From: a virus
DNA length: 43,570 nucleotides
Reading direction: 5' to 3' (one strand)
IMG/VR virus record: IMGVR_UViG_3300018417_000016
Span: 1-43,570 of that record
Part shown: one piece after another, positions 13,825-21,698 of the stretch
How positions within the stretch are numbered: the stretch's first letter is position 1
Layout of the letters: each line of letters begins with the position of its first letter
The notes under the pieces: model-generated
Database searches by the model: none
What the model saw: only the letters and a program-made list of their open reading frames with translations
What the model was told of the DNA's origin: nothing
Made by a program: the position numbers and the translations under genes

Positions 13825-14531
13825 TAGATAAAAAAAGTGCGCATGCCCTCCACGACAAATGTTTGTTCTTTACCATTACTATTTACGTACTTCATTTCAT
13901 GTCTTAGTCTTGGCATATTCTCAAAAAACTTTTGAATTTGAGATACCACGGTGTTTGTTAATGTTTCCATAAATGCGTCAATTTCATTCTGAGTATAATT
14001 TTTAAATTCATGAATCTCATCCTCAGAAGCTACTTTATCTAGACATGAAACCAAAATAAAATAATTTACTAAAGGATCTTTTGGATCCATTTCAATAATT
14101 TTAACAAAGTTGTCAATATTAGGAAGTTTTAAAAATAAAGAATACTCGTCATTGAGTTTAATTTTAGAACTTTCTAAAAAATCATCGCCAATTTCTAATT
14201 TTATTTCATCCACATCTAATTTAAGATTTACTGATTCATCAGTATCAGGATCTTTAATATTAAAATCTAAGCTATTATCAACTGATTTTGATCTAAGCAT
14301 TAAATACGCATATTCTAAATCAATCATAGGAAGCTCTAAAACATCTACATCAACTAAGCAATTATTTACTATCTGTTTTAAAGCAAGCACCTCTTGCATA
14401 GCATCTTTAGATTCATTAGCCACAAGAAGAATCTTTTCTTCTTTCACTGTATATTGCCTATATTTCACTGTTTTTTGAGTTGTCGGCAAAGTCATCTCAA
14501 AAAGTGGTAAATCAATTTTGGGTAATGCCAT
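13824..14531 (-). CDS. 26: Baseplate hub protein (gp26-like)
   Basis: 235 residues resembling T4 gp26-type hub proteins: LPLFEMTLPTTQKTVKYR, VKEEKILLVANESKD, LKQIVNNCLVDVDVLELP and DLEYAYLMLRSKSV are the conserved N-terminal blocks. The C-terminal half is acidic then helical (NYTQNEIDAFMETLTNTVVSQ). It lies upstream of the tape measure, where other phages keep their tail assembly chaperone, and it ends in the likely frameshift site. A GGAG ribosome site precedes the ATG. The gp26 label rests on remembered family features; a chaperone role similar to lambda gpG is an alternative reading. Confidence 0.75.
   Translation of the reverse strand: MALPKIDLPLFEMTLPTTQKTVKYRQYTVKEEKILLVANESKDAMQEVLALKQIVNNCLVDVDVLELPMIDLEYAYLMLRSKSVDNSLDFNIKDPDTDESVNLKLDVDEIKLEIGDDFLESSKIKLNDEYSLFLKLPNIDNFVKIIEMDPKDPLVNYFILVSCLDKVASEDEIHEFKNYTQNEIDAFMETLTNTVVSQIQKFFENMPRLRHEMKYVNSNGKEQTFVVEGMRTFFI
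13830..13836 (-). promoter_or_regulatory. Slippery heptamer for -1 frameshifting
   Basis: Seven consecutive T on the minus strand, read in the zero frame as T TTT TTT and ending two codons before the stop. A GGAGG sequence (13847-13851) lies 10 bases upstream, the spacing known to stimulate -1 frameshifting in dnaX. Slippage would fuse the gp26-like protein to the 55-residue ORF. No strong downstream hairpin was seen. Confidence 0.6.
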
Positions 14532-14546
14532 AATTTATATCTCCAA

Positions 14547-15299
14547 TTATCTAAATATCCTATCAAAAGCATTTTTTGCGGATGTATATTTGTTGACGGC
14601 TTCTTGCACATTGCGAGGTACTAGATTCTGTCCAATCAACTGGCCAAAGGAGCCGACTGCATTCAGCATTCCTAATAAACCGTTCCCTCTACCAAACCTT
14701 GCGGTTGGCGAGCCTATTCTCTCTCCAGTGTATTGAATTCTATCATATTGGAATTGAACTGGAAGAACTGTGTATTGATCATTATTTTCCCAAGCCAAGT
14801 CAATATCACCAACTAGGATTGGGAATGCATTATCGAGAATCACTTCATAATAAGATCCTGAAGTTTCGTAATGCGTAGAATAATGTCTGATAATTATACG
14901 GCATGCATAATCATCTTTGTATCCAACTTCAAATGGTAATTTACCATCCACTTCCGAAAATGATCCAGCAGCAGTAGAATAGTTTACTACATTTTGTACC
15001 CACGAATGGAAAAATGACAATACCTGATGGTCTGAATCACATAGGAAAAGTGTTTGAACTGGCTCGGTACTTACAGCGGTTGGCATCATTTTACGGAACT
15101 GGCCAACTTGAAGGTTTTCAGCGGCTTGTACTACCATGCCAGGAATAATAGCATTTTTGCAGAAGAAAGTCAAGTCTCTTGAATTTGCTCTAGACCGTAC
15201 TCCTCTTGGGCTCATAATTTGGACCTCAAACAGAGATCCTCGAGCAGGACCGCCGAAGAAATCCATCTGAGCTTTAAATTCGTTAATTCTAAATGCCAT
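14547..15299 (-). CDS. 54: Baseplate tail-tube initiator (gp54-like)
   Basis: 250 residues with a tail-tube-like fold signature. The middle matches gp54: a 'LFLCDSDHQVLSFFHSWVQNV' type helix (about 104-125), then beta strands and the segment DNAFPILVGDIDLAWENNDQ before the final VQFQYDRI strand, comparable to the TGCIPISCGAPELSYDGDNQIAVFDVTFAY stretch in T4 gp54. The C-terminus is a short Gly/helix tail (NGLLGMLNAVGSFGQLIGQ). In T4 gp54 caps the hub and starts tube polymerisation together with gp48, whose gene is also in this window. Shorter than T4's 320 residues. Confidence 0.75.
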   Translation of the reverse strand: MAFRINEFKAQMDFFGGPARGSLFEVQIMSPRGVRSRANSRDLTFFCKNAIIPGMVVQAAENLQVGQFRKMMPTAVSTEPVQTLFLCDSDHQVLSFFHSWVQNVVNYSTAAGSFSEVDGKLPFEVGYKDDYACRIIIRHYSTHYETSGSYYEVILDNAFPILVGDIDLAWENNDQYTVLPVQFQYDRIQYTGERIGSPTARFGRGNGLLGMLNAVGSFGQLIGQNLVPRNVQEAVNKYTSAKNAFDRIFR

Positions 15300-15922
15300 T
15301 ATCTGCCTCTTATAATTTGACGAGAATCACGATAAACTTGTGTAGCAGTGGCACCAATAAATTTCTGTGTTGGTAAGAACAAAGCAATATCCCATTCGGT
15401 TGGATTGATATATGCCGGTTTAGTTCTTACATGGGCATTTAAGTAATGTTTTACACAGGGTGCAAATTGTTTAAACTTAGCTGCTCCATTCAAAATTTTA
15501 TATGATGCGTTTATCCTTGTACTCTCGTCAAAATTCTTATTTGTTAGAACCGTATACAACTGGTCCATTAGTTTCGCTCTTAAGATCGGCGGCAAATAAT
15601 GCATATTAATACCTAAGAATCCGCCCTTAGCTTTATTTATTGGAAAAATGAGCGGAAATTGGTCGTAATATGGAAGCTTATCTTTGTGCTTTGGATCATA
15701 TGTCATTAAGTACATATTACCCATCATAAATCTACTATCTTGACGACGATTAGAATCTTGTCTCATTTCACGAATAAGTTTGTCGCCTTGACTTCTGTTC
15801 CTAGAAGTGCGAGTAATATCTTTTGCTTGTTGTCTGTACCAGTCACGCGCAGCCTGAGTACGAGCAGGAACTTGTCCTGATCGAATACCTTTTAAAACAA
15901 TGTCGTTAAAAAGTGATGCCAT
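15299..15922 (-). CDS. Conserved virion structural protein, function unknown
   Basis: 207 residues. An N-terminal basic, Gln/Arg-rich region (residues 15-60) is followed by a compact core: MGNMYLMTYDPKHKDKLPYYDQFPLIFPI and GFLGINMHYLPPILRAKLMDQLY. This core recurs in marine T4-like phages next to baseplate and head-completion genes, but I cannot assign a T4 gene number. It overlaps gp54's start by one base and gp4's stop by one base, so it belongs to the same late operon. A structural or completion role is inferred from context only. Confidence 0.7.
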   Translation of the reverse strand: MASLFNDIVLKGIRSGQVPARTQAARDWYRQQAKDITRTSRNRSQGDKLIREMRQDSNRRQDSRFMMGNMYLMTYDPKHKDKLPYYDQFPLIFPINKAKGGFLGINMHYLPPILRAKLMDQLYTVLTNKNFDESTRINASYKILNGAAKFKQFAPCVKHYLNAHVRTKPAYINPTEWDIALFLPTQKFIGATATQVYRDSRQIIRGR

Positions 15923-16389
15923 TATTTGATTCCTAAAGTTTCTTCTGTATAAATTTTAAACTCCCAACCTCGTTGAGCACAGTACATTTGAGCAGCTTTC
16001 CATTTTGCTTCATTGATACCGTAAGTTTTTACCTCGTTTAAATATTTTCTAGACACTCGTCCTTTTGCTGTCGTTTTCTTTGATCTGTCTGGTGGTCGTG
16101 TTTGATGTTTTGGTTTAATTTCAATCATCAAAGTTTTTGATCCACCTCCAGGCGTTTTAGCTTTTACAATTACATCTGGAAAATAACGGTGCCGTCTGCC
16201 ATCAATAGGCGAATAATATGGAACCACTACTTCCTCACTTTGCCACCAAATTACATCAGGGTGTTTATCACAATAACTAAAAAATTTTAACTCCCATGAA
16301 GATCTGTAAAATATTTTAGTTGGGTCACCCTTGTATTTGTTTGGATTTTTAGGCCGAAACCTTCCGTTATAAGCCAAACAACACTCCAT
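15922..16389 (-). CDS. 4: Head completion protein gp4 (TnsA-like nuclease fold)
   Basis: 155 residues matching T4 gp4 (150). Conserved blocks: FRPKNPNKYKGDPTKIFYRSSWE, SEEVVVPYYSPIDGRRHRYFPD, then SRKYLNEVKTYGIN and CAQRGWEFKIYTEETLGI. The PD-(D/E)xK residues are D72 (YFPD) and E90-x-K92 (IEIKPK), as in TnsA-type endonucleases. gp4 acts at head completion after packaging in T4 and is needed for tail joining. The ATG at 16389 has no visible ribosome site; the leader from the minus-strand late promoter would be only about 21 bases. Confidence 0.92.
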   Translation of the reverse strand: MECCLAYNGRFRPKNPNKYKGDPTKIFYRSSWELKFFSYCDKHPDVIWWQSEEVVVPYYSPIDGRRHRYFPDVIVKAKTPGGGSKTLMIEIKPKHQTRPPDRSKKTTAKGRVSRKYLNEVKTYGINEAKWKAAQMYCAQRGWEFKIYTEETLGIK

Positions 16390-16396
16390 ATTTTGT

Positions 16397-16404
16397 TATA
16401 AATA
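16397..16404 (+). promoter_or_regulatory. T4-type late promoter, rightward
   Basis: Exact TATAAATA, 42 bases before the gp48 start, expected to begin transcription near 16411. Confidence 0.7.
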
Positions 16405-16416
16405 GAAATAATAAAC

Positions 16417-16424
16417 TATTTATA
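16417..16424 (-). promoter_or_regulatory. T4-type late promoter, leftward
   Basis: Exact TATAAATA on the minus strand (TATTTATA on plus), 28 bases before the gp4 start, expected to begin transcription near 16410. It faces the rightward promoter at 16397-16404 with 12 bases between them. Confidence 0.7.
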
Positions 16425-16445
16425 AGCAGAAGGTAGCGTCATCAC

Positions 16446-17531
16446 ATGACAAGTAGACCAGAAGTCTTTAGAAGAGAAGCGGAAAGAAACAGTGCAGGGG
16501 CTAATGTATTTCGCTATCCTTCTAAGCCATACCCTCATAGTATGCTGTTGTTATTTAAAGAATTCAGTTATGAAGCAGGATATGCTCAAAACGAATATGC
16601 AACCGGAAGTAATGGTTCTGGCGGCTTGCTTTCGACTATTTCTGACTCAACTGGTAGAAGAAGCTCCGGCGTAGGAATACGAGGTGGAAGATCTGTTGAA
16701 CTTCCATTCCCAAAACAATTACAAGACTCTTCAAATATTACTTTAAATGGTATTAGCCGAGATCCTTTGGTTGAACAAGCAACCAACTATTTAAACCGAG
16801 TAGCAATGGGTGGAACGGGAACACTTGGAGATTTACCTGCTTCTATTCAAAATGCTGGAATGCAGCTAGCACAAATGATAAAAGGTGGAGACGGAAACGG
16901 TTTTAGTTTACAACAAGTTGCTCGTGACTTAGGTGCTACAACAAATAAAGATTCTGCATTAATTGCTCGATATTTACTACAACAAGTTTCTCCTTTAATT
17001 GGAGATGTGGGACAATCAATTAATTTGGCTGCAGGGCAAACTTTGAACCCAAAAGAAACTCTCGTTTTTGAAGGAGTACAATTAAGAAGCCACCAATTCT
17101 CTTGGGATTTATATCCAGAAAATGTTCAAGACTCAGAGCAAATTAATAATATCGTTAACGTAATTAAAAGATCAACACTTCCACAAACCGTCAACTTCCA
17201 AGCGGCAGGGTTTGATTTTAATAGAGCATTCTTAAAGTTTCCACATGTTGTATATACGTATCTAATAGGTGTAGACTCCGCGTCATTTATGAAATTTAAA
17301 CCAGCTATGGTAACTAATTTTACAGTTGAGTATGGAGCAGGTGGAACAATGGCTTTATTAAAAGGTGGTAAACCGGCCGGCGTTACGATTTCTTTATCAA
17401 TGCAAGAACTAGCAATCGAAACCGCGGAAGATTATGGTGAAGCAGCATTAGCAGCAAATGCGGGAATTGTAAGCGATGCTGATAGAGCTGTACAAGATGC
17501 CAACCTAGATCCTAGAGGTGGAGGAGCATAA
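16446..17531 (+). CDS. 48: Baseplate tail-tube cap (gp48-like)
   Basis: 361 residues resembling T4 gp48 (364). The N-terminal VFRYPSKPYPHSMLLLFKEFSY block is the recognisable signature. The central part is helical (LQQVARDLGATTNKD, ALIARYLLQQVSPL), and the C-terminal half is a tube-like beta domain (GVQLRSHQFSWDLYPENVQDSEQINNIV, PAMVTNFTVEYGAGG). With gp54 it forms the platform on which the tail tube polymerises. It is the first gene of the rightward late operon, 42 bases after an exact late promoter. The stop overlaps the next start by one base. Confidence 0.82.
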   Translation: MTSRPEVFRREAERNSAGANVFRYPSKPYPHSMLLLFKEFSYEAGYAQNEYATGSNGSGGLLSTISDSTGRRSSGVGIRGGRSVELPFPKQLQDSSNITLNGISRDPLVEQATNYLNRVAMGGTGTLGDLPASIQNAGMQLAQMIKGGDGNGFSLQQVARDLGATTNKDSALIARYLLQQVSPLIGDVGQSINLAAGQTLNPKETLVFEGVQLRSHQFSWDLYPENVQDSEQINNIVNVIKRSTLPQTVNFQAAGFDFNRAFLKFPHVVYTYLIGVDSASFMKFKPAMVTNFTVEYGAGGTMALLKGGKPAGVTISLSMQELAIETAEDYGEAALAANAGIVSDADRAVQDANLDPRGGGA

Positions 17532-17905
17532 TGTCAAAATATTTTGAAAGTTTTCCAGTTATAGATTATGAAGGATACCGAGTAAAAGATATTACTCGTA
17601 GAAACGGTTTTACAAAAATCGCCGCATCTAATCCTTCGTTGTACTTACCTTTTACAGTAAAAGAAGGCGAGAGACCAGAAGACATCGCAAACTATTATTA
17701 TGGATCAACTGATTATACTTGGTTGGTTTACATGTCAAATAATATTTTAGATCCATATCATCAGTGGCCAATGGCTGAAGCAGATTTTAATAACTACTTA
17801 ATTGAAAAGTATGGTACAGAATCTGGACGCGTTGGCGACGATGTTGTTGAATGGACAAAAGAAGATAATGGTGATAACATCATCTATTATTACAGAGAGG
17901 TGTAA
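17531..17905 (+). CDS. 53: Baseplate wedge protein gp53
   Basis: 124 residues with the LysM-like core of gp53: LPFTVKEGERPEDIANYYYGST followed by DYTWLVYMSNNILDPYHQWPM, matching T4's region GSPRPEELANAIYGNPQLYWVLLMCNDNYDPYYGW. It lacks the long C-terminus of T4 gp53 (196 residues). gp53 locks wedges together around the hub. Start overlaps the gp48 stop by one base. Confidence 0.9.
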   Translation: MSKYFESFPVIDYEGYRVKDITRRNGFTKIAASNPSLYLPFTVKEGERPEDIANYYYGSTDYTWLVYMSNNILDPYHQWPMAEADFNNYLIEKYGTESGRVGDDVVEWTKEDNGDNIIYYYREV

Positions 17906-17908
17906 TAA

Positions 17909-18166
17909 ATGGCTGTAGATATTATCAAACTAGCACCTGAATCTTTCCAAACTATTTATTTACGTAAAGAAGATCGCGTTATTCTTCGTACAGAACAAGG
18001 CCGTAAAATTATCATTAAGCGTATTATTCCAAGTGAATGGAAACCTTGGAAAGTCTATGACCAAGAAACCTATGATAATGAAAATAAGAAAGAAATATTC
18101 TTAATTGATAGAGCATTTGTACCGGTTATTTCTGCAGAATTTACACGAAAAATTAGGCAAGGTTAA
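17909..18166 (+). CDS. Small conserved hypothetical baseplate-operon protein
   Basis: 85 residues, beta-rich and basic (YLRKEDRVILRTEQGRKIIIKRIIPSEW; ends FVPVISAEFTRKIRQG). It lies between gp53 and gp27 genes with three bases before it and a one-base overlap after, so it is part of the baseplate operon. No family is recognised and T4 has no gene at this place. A small structural or assembly role is inferred from position. Confidence 0.7.
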   Translation: MAVDIIKLAPESFQTIYLRKEDRVILRTEQGRKIIIKRIIPSEWKPWKVYDQETYDNENKKEIFLIDRAFVPVISAEFTRKIRQG

Positions 18167-19581
18167 TGGCAGACACCTGGTTTAGCCCATCAGAATTTAA
18201 AATCACTCGAGCTGCTATTACAACTTATGATGGCAGTAAGACTGAAGATTTGTCTGGAAACTTTATTACGCGCTTTACAATTGAGCAGGCGATGGATAAA
18301 GTTTCTTGGAGTGGATCTTTGTCGATTGCTGATGCTACTGGGTTTATGGAAAAATTTCCGTTAAGAGCTGAAGAAAAATTAGATCTTTGGATACGAGCAT
18401 TTGATTTTGGCGAAACGACTAAATTGATGTGCCGTGTACATAGCATTACAAATATACAGCCTTCAGATAACTCGAATATGGTTACATATGATATAAATTT
18501 TGTTTCCGAAACATCTTTTAATGCTTCACTTAAAAAAGTAACTGCACCTTTTAGATCTTCTATTAGTGGTATTGCAAAGGCAGCGTTTACTCTTTACTTT
18601 GCACCGGTTGGCCAAGGCTCAGCTCTAGATCCTGACGATAGATCTAGAACACTAGCTCTTGCTTCACAAAGCTTTCCTTTAAATACACAGGAATATGATA
18701 GGCAATTTTTTGTACAACCTACTGTTGGTATTACAAAAGTCATTATTCCCGATTTATCACCAACAGAAGCAATGTATTTTTTAGCGGCGAGAGGATATAA
18801 TCCAGATAGTCCATCTCAAACTTTTAGATTCTTCGAAACATTAGAAAATTATTATTTTTGTACAGACGAATATTTTTTAAAAGGACTTAAAGACAATAGA
18901 ATCGAAAGATTCTTTTATGCGCCAAAAGCAGACTTAACACCAGAGAATGCTCGCTCTCAAGTAAGTAGAATTGAAAATCTTTCAGTAATTAGTAAGGGTA
19001 AAAATACAAGCTCTGAAATATATAACGGTTCATACCGAAATGAAATTGCTGAAATTGATTTAGTACGTCGTAATTTTACAGTTCATAAATTTAATTATGA
19101 TAATGCTAAATATATAGATATGAATGGAAAGACTAAAAAAGAAGAAGACGATCCTCATACACCAGAGTTTAAACGAGATGTTTTTACTCAACAAAATGCT
19201 CGTAGGTTTATGTTATTTAAAACATACCAAAAGCCTGGAGATCTTCCATCTTCTTTACACGCAAATAAACATCTTTCTGAAATTGTTCAAAATAGAGTTT
19301 CTTATTATCATCACTTAAATGGAACAGTGCTTGCTGCTTCTATGAAAGGTCGTATGGACCTTAGACCTGGCCAAGTAATTCATCTTGATATAAAAAATTT
19401 AAATCAGGCCGAAGATGGAAAAGTGGAAATTAACCGAGCACTTGGCGGTCGATATTTAATTCAAGCTACTAATCATAGTGGAGAAGGAAATACATTAACT
19501 ACTTCATTAAGATTGTTGAAATTTGATTTTAGTTCTGGTAATGAAGGAACTGAAGATCAACAAATACCAGAGGTTACATAA
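18166..19581 (+). CDS. 27: Baseplate hub protein gp27-like
   Basis: 471 residues. A tail-tube-like domain at the N-terminus (FITRFTIEQAMDKVSWSGSLSIADATGF, then LDLWIRAFDF) and another toward the C-terminus (GTVLAASMKGRMDLRPGQVIHLDI and GRYLIQATNHSGEGN) fit the gp27/VgrG hub architecture, where two pseudo-repeats form a pseudo-hexameric ring under the tube. Longer than T4 gp27 (391). It directly precedes the gp5 gene with a one-base overlap, as expected for proteins that form the (gp27-gp5)3 cell-puncturing device. Confidence 0.85.
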   Translation: MADTWFSPSEFKITRAAITTYDGSKTEDLSGNFITRFTIEQAMDKVSWSGSLSIADATGFMEKFPLRAEEKLDLWIRAFDFGETTKLMCRVHSITNIQPSDNSNMVTYDINFVSETSFNASLKKVTAPFRSSISGIAKAAFTLYFAPVGQGSALDPDDRSRTLALASQSFPLNTQEYDRQFFVQPTVGITKVIIPDLSPTEAMYFLAARGYNPDSPSQTFRFFETLENYYFCTDEYFLKGLKDNRIERFFYAPKADLTPENARSQVSRIENLSVISKGKNTSSEIYNGSYRNEIAEIDLVRRNFTVHKFNYDNAKYIDMNGKTKKEEDDPHTPEFKRDVFTQQNARRFMLFKTYQKPGDLPSSLHANKHLSEIVQNRVSYYHHLNGTVLAASMKGRMDLRPGQVIHLDIKNLNQAEDGKVEINRALGGRYLIQATNHSGEGNTLTTSLRLLKFDFSSGNEGTEDQQIPEVT

Positions 19582-21698
19582 TGGAAAGCGGCATAGGACT
19601 ACAAAATCCTTTATTTTTTATAGGAGTGATCGAAAATAATGTCGATCCTCGTAAGGAAGGTCGTGTGCAAGTTCGCGCCTTTGGAGTGCATGGAACAAAT
19701 AAGCAAGTACAAAGAGATGAATTGCCTTGGGCTTTGGTTATGCAAGGTGATTATAATCCAAATAATATTCCAAAGGTAAACAGCTGGGTGTTTGGTGTGT
19801 TCTTAGATGGTCGAGATGCTCAAGAACCAATGGTGATGGGTTTAATTCCTACGCAATATGCTACAATTATTGATCCAGTAAAAAATGGATGGGGCCATAT
19901 TCCAGATAAAGATGGTAATGAAACTGCTCACGGATCTGCTCCGCAAGACGTTATGCAGCCACAGCAATCTCGTTATTTAAGAGGCGAATATATTCAAGAA
20001 ACTCCAGTTCTTACTCAAGAAATGGGTAGAACTGTTGACGTTAAAGTTGGTGGTACGGAAGAAACGTGGGATCAGCCAGCATCTGCATTTAATACACAAT
20101 ATCCTCATAACAAAGTTTGGGAAACTGCTCATCATAGTATTGAATTAGATGATACTCCAGGCGGCGAACGAGTTACAGTACGTCATAAATCTGGTTCATT
20201 TATTGAGATAGATTCTCGAGGAACTACAACAAATAAAACAGTCAGCGATCATTTTGATGTAATGGATCGCAAGCAACACGTGGTTGTTGGCGGCATGAGT
20301 ACTGTAACTATTATGGGTAATAGTTATGTTTATGTTCGTGGAAATAAAATAGAAGAAATCGAAGGTGATTTAACAACTTTAGTGCATGGTAACCATATGC
20401 TTTCTGTAGGTGGCCAATCAGTTCACCAAGCAGGCGAGCAAGTTTCTGTACGAGGTGCCGACGTAAGAGTCAATGCTAATGCAGGCACATTATCAATCAA
20501 TGCTCAAAAAGAATTACAGCTTTCGGGCGGTGATTTAACTGCCGGTCAGTATGGCGCTATTTCTATGAAAGCAGAAAAGATTCTCGTAGATGCTACCGAC
20601 AAACTTGGTTTAAGAGGAAATACACAAGTTAATATTCAAGCTACTGCTGAATTAAATATCTTTTCTGTAGCAGTGAATCAGTTAGCAACAATTTGGAACG
20701 CTAAATCGCTAGGATCTACATTTATATCAGCTGGTGCTAATATGGATTTAGATGCTGCAGTAAGTGTAGCAGTTGGAGGTGGCGTTACAACAGATATCAA
20801 TTCACCTATTGTTAACATAGATAATTTTGTAAATCTTGCAGGCGGATTAGCTCGTTCATCTACAGCATCTGCTACCACTGGTATAGCCACAGCTGACTTT
20901 TCAGTTCCACCAGTAAATCAACAGCCGTTCGTAGCAGGATCTGCAATTCCTGAAATTGCTTGGTATGCAGAAAAAGTTGTGGCGCCTGAGCCGACTTCTA
21001 AATCGACATCTGTATTACCAAAAGATAATCCGGGCTCTTATGGCTCATCTGGATATTCTTCTAGAGATCACGGCGGCGAAGGAGGAGGAAGTAGCTCACC
21101 TTCAACGATAGGTGATATCACAGCAGCAACTCAAAGTGCTGTAACTCCATTGCTTGACTTTATTGGAAATAAAGAAAGCGAAGGATATGATGATATATCA
21201 GGTTTAATTTCTCAATCTCGCTATCCTGCTAAATCACTTACACAAATGACTATTCAAGAAGTACTTGATTGGCAAGAAAGTATTGATCAATACCAATTGT
21301 CTGAAGCGGTTGGTCGTTATCAAATTATGGAAGATACATTACGTGGTTATAATAATGATAGCTCTGCAGGGCCAGGCAATCCATTATATACTCGAGCAGG
21401 TATATCTGCTGGTGATTTATTTAGCCCACAAAACCAAGATAAAATGGCAATCATTTTACTTAATCAACGTGGATTACAGAAATTTGTGGATGGTGAACTT
21501 ACAAGAGAACAGTTTGCAAATAACCTTGCAAACGAATGGGCTTCACTACCATTAGTTACAGGACCAAACGCTGGTAGAAGTAAGTATGCCGGAGATGAGG
21601 CTGGTAATAGAGCTCTTACAACCGTTCAAGAATTCTTAAACGCTATTGATGCGGTTAAAGCCGGTCATGATGCAGTACTAAGTGGAGGTGCAGGATAA
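19581..21698 (+). CDS. 5: Cell-puncturing hub protein gp5 with C-terminal lysozyme-like domain
   Basis: 705 residues. Residues 8-95 are the OB domain (FFIGVIENNVDPRKEGRVQVR, VFLDGRDAQEPMVMGLIPT). Residues about 170-420 form a VgrG-type beta-helix spike with repeated short strands (KVGGTEET, HFDVMDRKQHVVVGGMS, LHGNHMLSVGG-like turns). A Ser/Gly-rich linker (about 480-515) leads to a lysozyme-like domain in the last 170 residues, with ESEGYDD, then AVGRYQIMEDTL and AGDLFSPQNQDKMA, typical of phage muramidases. E of NKESEGYD is the likely catalytic acid. In T4 the lysozyme sits between OB and helix; here it is at the C-terminus, so the domain order is rearranged. Confidence 0.88.
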   Translation: MESGIGLQNPLFFIGVIENNVDPRKEGRVQVRAFGVHGTNKQVQRDELPWALVMQGDYNPNNIPKVNSWVFGVFLDGRDAQEPMVMGLIPTQYATIIDPVKNGWGHIPDKDGNETAHGSAPQDVMQPQQSRYLRGEYIQETPVLTQEMGRTVDVKVGGTEETWDQPASAFNTQYPHNKVWETAHHSIELDDTPGGERVTVRHKSGSFIEIDSRGTTTNKTVSDHFDVMDRKQHVVVGGMSTVTIMGNSYVYVRGNKIEEIEGDLTTLVHGNHMLSVGGQSVHQAGEQVSVRGADVRVNANAGTLSINAQKELQLSGGDLTAGQYGAISMKAEKILVDATDKLGLRGNTQVNIQATAELNIFSVAVNQLATIWNAKSLGSTFISAGANMDLDAAVSVAVGGGVTTDINSPIVNIDNFVNLAGGLARSSTASATTGIATADFSVPPVNQQPFVAGSAIPEIAWYAEKVVAPEPTSKSTSVLPKDNPGSYGSSGYSSRDHGGEGGGSSSPSTIGDITAATQSAVTPLLDFIGNKESEGYDDISGLISQSRYPAKSLTQMTIQEVLDWQESIDQYQLSEAVGRYQIMEDTLRGYNNDSSAGPGNPLYTRAGISAGDLFSPQNQDKMAIILLNQRGLQKFVDGELTREQFANNLANEWASLPLVTGPNAGRSKYAGDEAGNRALTTVQEFLNAIDAVKAGHDAVLSGGAG

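Noticed and set aside
13830-13836. T7 run as a sequencing error breaking a single gene
   Set aside because: Both ORFs have sensible ends, the ATG overlaps the stop, and the position upstream of a tape measure fits programmed frameshifting. An indel error cannot be fully excluded from one sequence.
14110-14478. 122-codon plus-strand ORF opposite the gp26-like gene
   Set aside because: Low-complexity Ser/Leu-rich shadow in an operon that runs the other way; no promoter or ribosome site.
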